64,000 nt of DNA from Odiellus spinosus (Eukaryota > Arthropoda > Arachnida > Opiliones > Phalangiidae): NCBI GenBank assembly GCA_963920705.1, contig OY987234.1, positions 8,041,907 to 8,105,906 on the forward strand, given 5' to 3'. The notes under the pieces were generated by a model. It was not told where the DNA came from. It worked only from the letters and a program-made list of their open reading frames with translations, and did not search any database. Of the stretch, positions 46,660 through 56,584 are shown in pieces. The position numbers were made by a program, and so were the translations under genes. Every line of letters starts with the position of its first letter. Positions within the stretch are counted from its first letter, which is position 1.

Positions 46660-47160
46660 AAACCAGTAAAGTTCAATGAAGCCTTCTCGCGTATTCGTCT
46701 CTTGTCTATGATTATGTTAGGTGGATTTAATATCTGTCTAAACCTCGTTGCTCTCGCTAAAAACAGTTATTTCGTGGCTTGATCATGGTTGTTTTTTTTT
46801 CCCGGCTCGTCGGACGTGTTGGCGACCGTCAGGACTGTCTTTATACATATAATCGTGGTTTAAGTGGAAAGCTCGGCTTTTTTGGGGTGTGGCCCCTCAA
46901 TTACTTAGAATCCCCCCTTTACTTCTCTCTTCCGCGTAAGGCACGGGCTTTTTTTAAATAACCTTTTCTTGTTTTTACGCTCTCTCTCTCCGCGTGATGG
47001 GATAACAAGCGCCTGTTATTTACTGAACCCTTAATGTTATTTTAAAAGTGCATGCGATACGTAATAGCATCATCGTATGGCTTGATTTTTTTTAAGATAA
47101 TACTATAGTAGTAGTAAAAATCATACACTTCAAACTCCGCCCCCGTATGGAAACGAGGGA
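46660..47160. other. No gene seen
   Basis: Mixed DNA with T runs and a CT-rich tract near 46980. An open frame at 46779-46961 has no recognisable domain. Confidence 0.5.
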
Positions 47161-47164
47161 TTTA

Positions 47165-47344
47165 CTTTAAATACTTAGACGCGCAGCCTGCCACTCGATT
47201 CGGGCCTCGTCAAATTGATCTGGCGCCAAGATCATGAATTTTATCTTTACAATTGAAGAAATTGAAATTCCCGAGGTGTTTTTTAACATACGCGTGACGT
47301 CGGATTTACTTTTAATTTCATTATGCTCCCAGCATAGAATAACC

Positions 47345-47376
<32 letters not shown>

Positions 47377-47705
47377 GATTATTCAACGAGGAAAATTCTA
47401 ATTTGATCAAAAATGGTCGAAATTGGAAAATTCCAACAGCATTCAAACAACTAGACAAATTGAAATAACCTGAATTCATTAAAAAAAATTAATCAAACTT
47501 TTGATCAACCAATTCTGTTGGTATTTCCCATGTTTGACCATTTTTTCACCAAATTATAAATTTGATCTATAGGAGTGCGTTGAAATTTAAAGTTAAACTG
47601 ACGTCTTGCGTATGTAAAAAAACTTTTTCAATTAAATTTGTGAGCTTGGCGCGATAACAATTTAACAAGGCCCCAATCGAGTCAGGCTGTCTGTCGACTT
47701 TAAAG
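47165..47705 (+). mobile_element. Foldback element, family H (full-length copy)
   Basis: About 540 bp with very long imperfect terminal inverted repeats (about 160 bp). Outer ends are ACTTTAAAT and ACTTTAAAG (TTTAAA at both). Paired blocks are GCAGCCTGCCACTCGATTC with AATCGAGTCAGGCTGTC, CAAATTGATCTGGCGCCAAG with CTTGGCGCGATAACAATTT, and CATACGCGTGACGTCGG with CTGACGTCTTGCGTATG. The interior holds an A29 tract. Two partial relatives lie at 56.3 and 58.5 kb. No coding frame. Confidence 0.8.
47345..47373. repeat. Poly-A tract, 29 nt, inside family H
   Basis: Uninterrupted A29 in the left half of the element. The related copies lack a comparable run at this place, so it expanded here. Confidence 0.97.
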
Positions 47706-47728
47706 ACAAAGGTTTTTATTTTGATAGT

Positions 47729-48022
47729 TCTATCAAGGAGGATTAGACAAGGAGAGGAAATGTGGGGCTGCGTTGAGTTAGAGAGAGAAGAGCCAACCTC
47801 CCACTCGGGTGGAAAGGGGGGATAGGAAATTCTCGAGGTAAACTGTTGTCACGTGGTCGCTAGCTAGCGCGTCTCATAAAGGATTCGTTTTACCCACGCG
47901 ACAACATTTTACCACGAAACGTCTCTATCCCCGTTCTCCCAGAGTGGGAGTTTAGGCCGACGCAGTAGGAACCGCGCCGTCCCCACATTTCTTCTCCTTG
48001 TCTAATCCTCCTTGGTTCTATA
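47729..48022. repeat. Palindrome of about 290 bp
   Basis: Imperfect inverted repeat with arms of about 140 bp and no spacer; the centre is the perfect 12-mer CGCTAGCTAGCG (47868-47879). Outer arms are near-identical: CAAGGAGGATTAGACAAGG on the left and CCTTGTCTAATCCTCCTTGG on the right, followed inward by AGGAAATGTGGGG and CCCCACATTTCTTCT. Inner pairing includes CCTCCCACTCGGGTGG with CCAGAGTGGGAGTT, and TGTTGTCACGTGG with CCACGCGACAACA. It begins about 24 bp after family H. Transcription would give a long hairpin RNA. Confidence 0.85.
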
Positions 48023-48218
48023 CTTCACTAATGCCGTAAGAATAATTTTATTTTTTGGAGTTTTCAATGGAAGAATTAAGTTTTTCTATACAGGGTGGTT
48101 CATATCAAAAAAAAAAAAAAACTTAGCTTCTATGGAAGGATAAAATTAACATTGAAACATTGAGCACGTGCTAATCGAATTCATTTTTTCAAAAGTCTCG
48201 TGCTTGAATGAATGAATT

Positions 48219-48332
48219 AAGACGGATGCACACAGACCTGTTAAGCCGCGTTTCACGCGTTTCAAGCTCATAGAAGTACCATAAGCGCGTGAGCGTGAAA
48301 TGCGTGAAAATAGGTCTGTGTGAATCCGGCTT
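48219..48332. mobile_element. Nested palindromic unit 1
   Basis: About 114 bp and partly self-complementary: CACACAGACCTGTTAAGCCG at the left against AATAGGTCTGTGTGAATCCG at the right. The left arm is more diverged than in unit 2. The unit is inverted relative to unit 2, but both are palindromic. Confidence 0.75.
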
Positions 48333-48447
48333 AAAGCCTAATTCACACAGACCTATTTTCACGCGTTTCACGCTCGCGCGCTAATGGTACTTCTATGAGC
48401 GCACGAGCGTGAAACGCGTGAAAATAGGTCTGTGTGAATCCGGCTTT
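48333..48447. mobile_element. Nested palindromic unit 2 with a 35-bp perfect stem
   Basis: Arms 48342-48376 and 48404-48438 are perfect reverse complements over 35 bp, separated by 27 bp that can pair further (GCGCT with AGCGC). The left arm starts TTCACACAGACCTATTTTC. The outer flanks AAGCC and GGCTT also pair. The perfect stem implies a young or recently homogenised insertion. Size resembles a microRNA precursor, but palindromic miniature elements have the same shape. Confidence 0.85.
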
Positions 48448-48539
48448 AGAGCTTAACACGCACCAGATGCACGTATTAAATTTTAATTTTGTTCCTTCAA
48501 AGAAGCTATCGAGTTTTTTGATCTGAATCACACTGTATA

Positions 48540-49150
48540 AAGTTGGATTCTTCTAGCTACAGTTCTGAGTATTGTTTGACTGTCAAAAGAACTTAAATTG
48601 ACCTAAATTTGAGCAATCACGAAATACCACATTATTAATTGATTATTCGTGGGAATTAAATTATTGGCGAGAAACCAACGAAACCTGTAGGGTGTTTTAT
48701 ACAAATATTCATATTTAAATTTATCAAATCTGGAATAAATTATCTGTCAAGTGTTATAATGTTTTCACTAAAAAGTTATTACGAAAACGTTCTCATCATC
48801 ATAATTAAATTTATTCGTAACATTTAAATAGTATGTAAAGTGCTTCAATTAAATGTCGTTTATTAGACTGGTACGGGAAGCGAAAATCGACAAATAAGAT
48901 AAAAACCGTTTTTATAATTTTAAAATAACTCATCTCATCTCCTCTCTTATAGAAGTCTTTGAAAGATTACAGCGGAGGGAGGGGTTAAGAAAGATGTTAG
49001 ATTGAAAAATGCCGCTAATATCTAAGTGATTATATCGGCTTACAACATAATATTTCAAGGGTAAAACTTTGAACAAGTTAAGGGTTTCAAAATGGTAGGA
49101 AATAAAAAAGAAAAAAAGTGCTTCTTCTTAAATATATTTAATTTGATTGA
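48540..49150. other. No gene seen
   Basis: AT-rich DNA without recognisable features. Confidence 0.5.
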
Positions 49151-49536
49151 TTTAAAGGGAGAATGCAACCTAACAACAAGTGATTTTTTTTATCCATTCC
49201 TTATCGTTTAAATAGGCCTAATCCACCGGTGAAAAAAATTACAAACAAATACTAAACTAGGAATTAATTTCAAACTTACCCGGAAAATAGGCTTAGCGGG
49301 ATTCATGGAGATCCTGATGAACTTGAACTCAGGGTCATCGACCAATGTCATTGGTCGTTATTCCTTATACGAGGAGTTAAGATATCGCCATGAATCCAGC
49401 TAAGCCTATTTTGATGGTAAGTTTTAAATTTATTTCTAGTTTAATATTTGTTTGTAATTTTTTTACTGTTAAGCCTATTTAAACAATAATGAATCGATAA
49501 AAAAAATCACTTGTTAGGTTGCATTCTCCCTTTAAA
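49151..49536 (+). mobile_element. Foldback element, family Q (complete copy)
   Basis: 386 bp with both ends: TTTAAAGGGAGAATGCAACC at the left and its exact reverse complement at the right. Arms of about 150 bp run inward (CTAACAACAAGTGATTTTT, TTTAAATAGGCCTAATCCAC, ATAGGCTTAGCGGGATTCAT) to a centre with the perfect palindrome-like CGACCAATGTCATTGGTCG. TTTAAA is present at both ends, so a TTAA target is possible. No coding frame. Confidence 0.9.
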
Positions 49537-49622
49537 TAGTTTGAGAATTACATAAGTTCAAAGTTGTATAACTTTATATTAATTTTAAGTTAAAAATTAA
49601 AACTGGTATTAAAGGTTTTTAT

Positions 49623-49735
49623 ATGAGCGTAGTAAAATATTCAAGAAATGTCTCCGAATTGTTCAAAAAATCTGAAAACCTAATTTTTGAGAATTCAATT
49701 AAAAGACACTTATATACCTACCTTTGTTTTAAAAT
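49623..49735 (+). repeat. Dispersed repeat M, copy 4
   Basis: GCGTAGTAAAATATTCAAG, AAATGTCTCCGAATTGTTC, TCTGAAAACCTAATTTTTGA, GAATTCAATTAAAAGACAC, CTACCTTTGTTTTAAAA. It runs directly into the left end of a partial family Q copy. Confidence 0.65.
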
Positions 49736-49840
49736 GAGAATGCAACCTAATAACAAGTGATTTTTTTATAGATTCTTTATCGTTTAAATATGCCTAATCC
49801 ACAGGTAAAAAACAAATATAAACAAAAATAGGCTTAGCTA
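49728..49840 (+). mobile_element. Family Q, left-arm fragment
   Basis: TTTTAAAATGAGAATGCAACC, then AACAAGTGATTTTTTTATAG, TTTAAATATGCCTAATCCAC and AAAATAGGCTTAGCT. The centre and right arm are missing. Confidence 0.8.
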
Positions 49841-50024
49841 TTGGAAGCTAAAATCTTTATAATTTCTGCTATCATTAAAATTAATTATCGTAATACCTTG
49901 AATTACCACGCATACAATAAAAAAACCATCATAGAGATAACCGGTAAGGCTAGCTTTGTACTCGCTGATGCTTCAAGATGTACATAATTACTCTATACTA
50001 TTAATTTTTCTTTATTTTTTAATA

Positions 50025-50068
50025 CGGTAATAATAATAATAATATTAATAATAATAATAATAAAATTT
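50025..50068. repeat. (AAT)n microsatellite, interrupted
   Basis: AAT trinucleotides interrupted by one AATATT, in AT-rich DNA. Confidence 0.9.
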
Positions 50069-50219
50069 AAAAATCGTTTTAAATTTAATGAATTTCCGTA
50101 ATATTACAATATAACATTCATCATTATTAATATAAGTGTAATAATATATGTACATAATTCTAACAGTTTAATTTAAAATATAAATGGGTATTTAATTTAT
50201 TTTTTCAAAAAAGCATTAA

Positions 50220-50870
50220 GGGTATACATTTCATCTTGAGAGTGGTAGCTCAATTTTTTTATCCCCTAAATTTTTATAACACGCCGTCGCTTGCTAGCTT
50301 TAATCACTAGTTTGACCTTCAGTCAGAATTACACCCATAGGAATATATTTAAATGGGACTTGTTTTTTAGCAAACAGCCTTTCTCGAAACACAGGCATCG
50401 CGCGCTTTTCATAATCACGTGAACACTTTTTTTCTAATCGGCTCACCCCCTCTCTCTCACTCTTTTTTTTAACGCTAGTTTTTTCTTTCGTCCTTGGACT
50501 CTGAGCGAATTGTTGATTTGTTTATTCAACTTAAACTCTCCTCATCATCTCTAGCTCTATTACGTCTACATCCGAATGTTTCTACCCCCCCCCTATTGGT
50601 TGGTAGATGGGGCTAGCGCCTACAATGACCTTGATCCACTACGGCACCCGCTCACCCCTTTTTTTCTAGGTTTCTCTCTTGTCTATCTGCTATACCCCCT
50701 TCGTTCCTAACTTTGCCCCTCTCCGTTTAGTTTGTTTCGCTTCCCCCCTCTTATTTGGTGTTCTTTATTTTAACTGTATACACAATTTTTTCCCCTTTGT
50801 TTTGCCCCTTTGACTAAACAACCCGGCTAGAATAAAGCTTGTATATTTTTTTAGCGCTTTACATTTTGTT
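50220..50870. other. No gene seen; pyrimidine-rich
   Basis: T/C-rich on the plus strand, with a C9 run at 50585-50593. It leads into the CpG-rich block. No recognisable exon. Confidence 0.45.
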
Positions 50871-51180
50871 TCGTCCCGAAGAACGGGCGCCGTTAAAAAA
50901 AAATACATTTTCATTTAAGCCTAATAACACTTTCGCGTCAAACGGCTGAAAAAGCGCGCGCTTCTCAGTCTCGCGGGTTTTTTTCCGCGGGAAAAGTTAC
51001 GCGATCGGTCCCGCCTTTTTTTGCCGCGAAAAATCTCGCGGGTTTATTCGGTCAGCGCGAGCCACCACGTGTTGGATTTGTTAAAAGAAATTGTTAACGT
51101 TTCGGGCGGTTAAATGACGTGATTCTGCGGATTTTTCGAGGGAATACCATCTTCTTAATCGTCTCGTCGTAATTATTATG
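50870..51180 (+). promoter_or_regulatory. Candidate CpG-rich promoter with E2F-like sites
   Basis: CpG-dense sequence contains TTTTTTCCGCGGGAAAAG (about 50979-50996), a palindromic E2F-like site, plus two TCTCGCGGG motifs (about 50971 and 51032) resembling the TCTCGCGAGA element of animal housekeeping promoters, and CACGTG near 51067. It ends with an ATG fused to a splice donor. Motif clustering suggests a plus-strand gene start, but no downstream exon could be identified. Confidence 0.4.
51080..51180 (+). CDS. Hypothetical first exon ending ATG/GTAAG (very tentative)
   Basis: The sequence TTATTATG at 51173-51180 is followed directly by GTAAGAATTC, so a first exon could supply only the start codon, with the rest of the protein after an intron. 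Such single-codon first coding exons are known in animals. Evidence here is the donor quality, the ATG position and the CpG/E2F-like block just upstream. The 5' boundary is arbitrary. I found no matching acceptor-exon downstream, so no product can be named; the ATG may be chance. Confidence 0.2.
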
Positions 51181-51268
51181 GTAAGAATTCATAATTATTA
51201 TTTTAATGGGTTCATTTTTAACGGGGTGTGTTTTTCAAGCACATGTTTTTATTGTTAACTTAGGGTAG

Positions 51269-51273
<5 letters not shown>

Positions 51274-51310
<37 letters not shown>
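51274..51310. repeat. Poly-T tract, 37 nt
   Basis: The longest homopolymer in the window. If the exon at 51.1 kb is real this lies about 90 bp into its intron. Confidence 0.97.
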
Positions 51311-51313
<3 letters not shown>

Positions 51314-53190
51314 AACACCTGCTTTTTTGTAACAAGCGCGGTCTTTTGACTGATTGAATACAAATATTAGTCTCTAACGGAAGCGAAATATGAATTGGGA
51401 CGTTTATAACTAAAATTAGGTTAGCATTTTTTTGTAATAAATTTTATAATTTAGTCCTAACCTTTGGGGGTGAAGATGGGTACTGTTATACAATAAGGGA
51501 GAAAAATCTCGTGCAATTTTAATTTATCCACGCGCGCATTAGATATTGTAGGAAAAGAAAGGATATTTTCTTTTATCTCTGGTAAATTTATTATCACGTA
51601 GAAAGTAACCTTGTAACTAAAAGAGATATGGCTTTTTTTTTTTATTTTCTCTAATATCCTTGGCAATATATAATAGCATTACGGGGTAAAATTGAACGAG
51701 GATAAATATTTTAAACCCTCAAGCTTTCCTCGCGTATATATTCTCTCGTAATTATTATTATTATAAGGCTAACTCGATACAATGTGTCGACATATAATGA
51801 ACTTTAATTGGTACGTCACCGTTCGGGTCCAGATCTAAAGGTCTCGCCGCACGTAGCGAATTAGAGACGGAAGGTGGAGCATTATGAGAGTAGAAATAGG
51901 TTCTAGAAACCCAATTTTGAAGGAGGAAGGCACCTTGATCTCCCGTTGTCGTTGCTTCATGTTGCCTTCTCCGGTCGCCACGTGTGTACCACCCTTAAGC
52001 CTTTATATCTATAAACACTAAATAGAGATAACGAAAAACCCCAAAGTCTTCGCGTAGCTATATATAGATAGTGTATTTTTAAGATCTAAGTCACGTGACC
52101 GATGAATTTCTTAAAGTTTAGTTCTTTTTCTCCTGGACAAATTATGTGACCCAATCGCAGCCGCAATATAATTTTGCGGGGGAAACTGAATTCCCCGTTA
52201 TAATTTAGTTTGATGTAGCCTGTTAGACGCCTAAGAGATGGCTGGACGGTCGTAGTATACGTAGACTTAGCAAGGCTAGTAAAGAGACAAGCAGACTTGG
52301 CCAAGCCACGTGACTGTTTGGAATTCAAGCTTATTTAATTTCTATTGAAAACTGAATAGATTGCGCCTGGAGAAGTATGATTTTCCATATTTAATGTGAT
52401 AGCTGCCATCTAATCAGTTGTCAGTAGAACCTAAAATGGCCGCGCTCTGGAAATCAAGCATGGATTCAAAGCAGTCACGTGCAGCTTGGCAGAGTGTGCT
52501 TAGCCTCAATAACCTGTCTGTTTACTAACCTTGATACGTAGGGAAGGGTGTAGTTCAGTGTAGGACACACTAGAGGGTCTAGGATCAATGTACCGGGAAT
52601 TTTGGGGCCATCGACGTGGGTTTTACAACAGTATACTTGGTGTGCATGGATGTCTCACGATGAGTGACTAAGTTTACGACCAATTTCTCGTTTAAAGGTA
52701 CTATCTGCTATTTATAATAAATCCATTTTAAAGTCGTCATATCTCGCTTAGCAGACGACGTTGCGTAACTGAAATTTCGCTGTCGATAGATTGTGCTGTA
52801 AGGAAAAATGATAAATTTTCAAGGGGCGATTTCCTGCCTTTCCCATTGGTCCTTGAAGAGACCAATGGTATATAGATGATTTAATCGTATAAATACTTTA
52901 ATTAGCACGCGCTGAAAATACCAAGTCAAGATTTTTTTATTCTGGTCTATTTTTTAATCACATTTTGTGAAAGTTATAGGTTTTCAATTTTTACGTTTTA
53001 TTGAGTTAAGATAGTCTTAAGTTTTTAATTCGTTTATCTTTTTCAATATATACAAATTGTATACGAAATAATTTTATCTCTTGGTTGTGCTCATTCTTAT
53101 CTTTGCGGTTGTAATCCTATTGAACGTACGTGTTCTAGGAGAAAGATTTAATGAAAACCGAGCTATACGCTTTGGAATCATCAATATTAC
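51311..53190. other. No gene seen
   Basis: Mixed DNA. TTTAAAGGTACTATCTGCT at about 52693 with TTAGCAGACGACG at about 52744 may be a worn element end. A perfect 9-bp stem hairpin CCATTGGTC/GACCAATGG lies at 52843-52868. Open frames at 51457-51666 and 52086-52328 (minus) are unrecognised. Confidence 0.4.
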
Positions 53191-53685
53191 TTAAAGTGAA
53201 GCTGTCACAATTTTTTTCGAATGCCTATAGATTATATTTTAGTTATATCATACTATTATACGACATATTCAAATTTAATACCTCCGTGTTGAGAAATTTT
53301 AAAATGAAAATGTCAAATATGGGTAATATTTTTCGATATATGACGTAGATTATTTCTGGAACTTAACATTAATTTTGATACTAAAGGTGTGATTATCTGT
53401 ATAAAGTACTTTTACGAAGAAGACTGCGCGAAAGCGACTTTATCACTCGTGCCAGAAGGCGCGAGAATCAAAATAGCCACGTGGCCATAATGCCATCACG
53501 TAGTATCGCGGGTAATTTTTATTTTAAATATTTTGAAATGGCGATTATAAAATATGTATTTTTACTGTCGCGGAAATTTTTTCTATGACTTATGAAAGTA
53601 TATTTTGAATCGTTTTTTAACGATCTTTCCGAAAGTATTATTCAATTTCTATTTGAAGTTCATGCAAGTGACACCCTCACTTTAT
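53191..53685 (-). mobile_element. Family A, copy C
   Basis: 495 bp in reverse orientation. It begins TTAAAGTGAAGCTGTCACAA and ends GTGACACCCTCACTTTAT (TTAT rather than TTAA). Interior blocks are as in copy A reversed: GCGCGAAAGCGACTTTATCA, ACGTAGTATCGCGGG, TTGAATCGTTTTTTAACGAT. The open frame at 53151-53348 overlaps it by chance. Confidence 0.85.
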
Positions 53686-53689
53686 AGCC

Positions 53690-54483
53690 TTCCAATATAT
53701 TCGTAACTTGTCAACGGATAAATTATAATTCGAATCAGATTTAGTTTATAGCGCGGGTAAAACTGGACTACCATCTTATCTCTATGTATCGAAATTGTAG
53801 AGATAAAGGTTAATATATAGCTTTGAAAGCAGTGCCAAGTAAACTGGTTGAATTCGAGTCACTTGGGCATTCTAAGAGATTGAACAAAACTATGTTTATA
53901 ACGAATAGGGGATGAAATTACAAAGTTTTTCGCGGATGGTTTGCGATACTCTGTTATACTTTCATTAATGTTTTCACCACGAATTGCAAAAGAGCACTTG
54001 ATTTTATTTTATTTTTCTTTCACGAAACCTTCGAGTATTATAAATAACGCCATCACAATCCATATTTTTTTATCTACTCGAGCCGTTGATGAAAAATAAT
54101 TTTATAATATTTGTTGCTAGATTGCGCGTTTTATAGATATTTCGAAGTTGACCTTATAAAGAACAGCTAGTCAGAGCTGATACGAAATTAATCTACATTT
54201 AAGAATTACTATATATGCAGTATAGTTCTAAACCTAATTATAAACGCGAAATAGATAAAATTTAAACGACTGTATAATGGAAAAAATTGGCCATTATCAT
54301 ATTTTGGTCTATTTTAAAATTAAATAAAAAGCGAATATTTAATAAATGTTAATTAATCCAATTTACTAAGCATTATTGTATGTATACCCAAAGTGACTAT
54401 ACAAATTCAGTTTAGTATATTCTATCAAGAGCTTTTAATATGGCGTATCCAATTAGATCGCTAGGTTCAAATATTAACCTCAT
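53690..54483. other. No gene seen
   Basis: AT-rich DNA, nothing recognisable. Confidence 0.5.
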
Positions 54484-55123
54484 AGTTTGAATTATGAGGC
54501 TTTTCTGATTTGAATTCGTAGCCCCCCACCTCTTGAATTGAATATTGCCAATTTTAGTTATTGGCCCCCGTAATTTGAATTGAATTTCCTAATTTGAATT
54601 ATGCGCCCTCTAGATATTTCGATATTTGAATTATGGGCCTTTAGATATTTCTATGTTTGAATTATTTTGAATTATGGGTCCTTATACATTCGATATTTTG
54701 AATTATGGGTCCTTATACATTCGATATTTTGAATTATGGGTCCTTATACATTCGATATTTTGAATTATGGGTCCTTATACATTCGATATTTTGAATTATG
54801 GGCCCTTATACATTCGATATTTTGAATTATGGGCCCTTAGACATTTCGATATTTTGAATTATGGGCCCTTAGACATTTCGATATTTTGAATTATGGGCCC
54901 TTAGACATTTCGATATTTTGAATTATGGGCCCTTAGACATTTCGATATTTTGAATTATGGGCCCTTAGACATTTCGATATTTTGAATTATTTTAGCCCTT
55001 AGACATTTCGATATTTTGAATTATTTTGGCCCTTAGACATATCGATATTTTAATTATGGACCCTTTAGACATATCGATATTTTAATTATGGGCCCTTTCG
55101 ATATTTCGATATTTTGAATTATG
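54484..55123 (+). repeat. 31/32-bp minisatellite, about 16 copies plus degenerate edge
   Basis: The unit contains CGATATTTTGAATTATGGG and CCCTTAGACATTT. Four copies read GGGTCCTTATACATT (31 bp), then GGGCCCTTATACATT, then GGGCCCTTAGACATTT (32 bp), then diverged copies. Left of 54600 only decayed TTTGAATTATG motifs remain. Confidence 0.93.
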
Positions 55124-55124
55124 T

Positions 55125-55879
55125 ACATCCCATGTCGCTAATTTTATTTGTGGGCCCCATAGTATGTATTACTTTTCCCACCCCTTTCTGTGCCACATAA
55201 CCGCACTTTTTTGACCTTTTCATTTGATTTATGAACTCTCGAGTGAAATAAAAGTAGACCAAGGTGTACGGCTTATCCCTGATCTGATTGGCTGCTCCAT
55301 CCGATAGATAATTCGGAAATAATAACGTAATATAACATTTTTTACGGTGGAACATTATAATTATTTACAGTAATAATTCGTACCTTGATTCAATTTAAGG
55401 TCAATTTCTATATAACCCTCGTATTGTTTACAATTTCAGTTTTATTTTAAAAGTCTAAATATATAACGGAGTTGGAGGCCACGAAAAAAAGTTCGAAATT
55501 TGAGACCCCTAAACGCCGTAGCTCTGTTTATATTATTATATAATGGTATATAATATGCCATTCGTTTATATCATATATCCTGCCCAAAAATATTTCAATC
55601 CCCCATTTTTCTTCTTATCCTAGAAACAAAAAACAAAAAATTACTGGTTTTATTCAATCGTAAAAATGAAGGGATGAAAAAGAAAAATTTTCCTGCCTAA
55701 AACTGATTGCAACAATTTTAAAATTGCATCTTTCTATCAAACTGGTTTTTTAGTTGGTTACTTTGTATAAGATGCGAGCGCGAGCCATCACTTCTGTTTC
55801 ATTTATTTTTTATTACTTTTAAAGGTGGGTTGAAAAATATTTTTCGAGAGATTTTGGAAGTTTTTATACATTGAGATTC
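55125..55879. other. No gene seen
   Basis: AT-rich DNA. An open frame at 55119-55355 (minus) starts at the edge of the minisatellite and is unrecognised. Confidence 0.5.
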
Positions 55880-56310
55880 TCAACAAAAATATAATTTCTA
55901 TGAATTTATACCTCTGGGTTGACGAGTTCAAATTGAAAAGGTCAAAAATATATTGGTTAATTTTTGAAACGTATTTGACTATAATTTTCATACGACTTTC
56001 TATATTAAGTACTTTCGCGAAAGAGGCTGCTCGAAAGCGACCTTATCACGGGTCAGAAAACACTAGAATCTTGCAGGAAACAAGTTTTATTCAAATTTCT
56101 TCCTTCAAGCTAGAATCAACTATGTAATAATCACGTGACCATAGTGTGATGACGTAGTATTGCGGGGAATTTTTATTTGAAAAATTTCGTAAATGACGAT
56201 TGTAAAATATGTATTTTTACCGTTCCGGAATTTTATCTATATCATATGTATATATATTTTGAATCGTTTTTTAACGAACTTTCCGAAAATGACACTCAAT
56301 TTCCATTAGT
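55880..56310 (-). mobile_element. Family A, copy D (ends lost)
   Basis: Internal sequence in reverse orientation: TTTATACCTCTGGGTTGACG, TCGAAAGCGACCTTATCACG, CACGTGACCATAGTG then GATGACGTAGTATTGCGGG, and GAATCGTTTTTTAACG. It ends at ACACTCAATTTCCATTAG without the CACTTTAA terminus, and its left end is also missing. An extra segment of about 50 bp (about 56070-56120) is not in the other copies. Confidence 0.8.
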
Positions 56311-56334
56311 TGTTAAATTCAACAAATTGAAAAA

Positions 56335-56581
56335 AATTCACTAGGCTGTTTTTAACTGTAATATGACGTCGGTTTTACTTTTCATTTCCATATGCCCCCC
56401 TAGAACAACCATAGGAATCGGCTTAAATAATGTGGAAAAATCTAATTTGGCTAAAAATTATTGAAATTCGAAAATACCAATGTCAGATTTCGAATAAAAA
56501 TAGAACAATAAAATTGCAACAAAATTTAAAATTATTTTGGTCAAAGCCGGAGTCGAATCTGGTTTATGTGTTGACTTTAAA
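56335..56581 (+). mobile_element. Family H, internally deleted copy
   Basis: TATGACGTCGGTTTTACTTTT and CATTTCCATATGC match the inner left arm of the full copy, followed by TCTAATTTGGCTAAAAATTA. The right end GGAGTCGAATCTGG and TTGACTTTAAAT corresponds to AATCGAGTCAGGC and TCGACTTTAAAG. The outer left arm is lost or much decayed. It starts directly after family A copy D. Confidence 0.65.
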
Positions 56582-56584
56582 TAG

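Larger units (their letters stand above)
48091..48537 (+). mobile_element. TA-flanked element with CAGGGTG ends and nested palindromes
   Basis: The ends are TACAGGGTGGTTCATATC and GATCTGAATCACACTGTA, an inverted pair of about 25 bp within TA. Start motif and TA flanks match the element at 25.3 kb and Tc1/mariner-type miniature elements. The middle carries two palindromic units (48219-48332 and 48333-48447) that look like a separate foldback element inserted into it and duplicated. No transposase frame is present. Confidence 0.8.
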
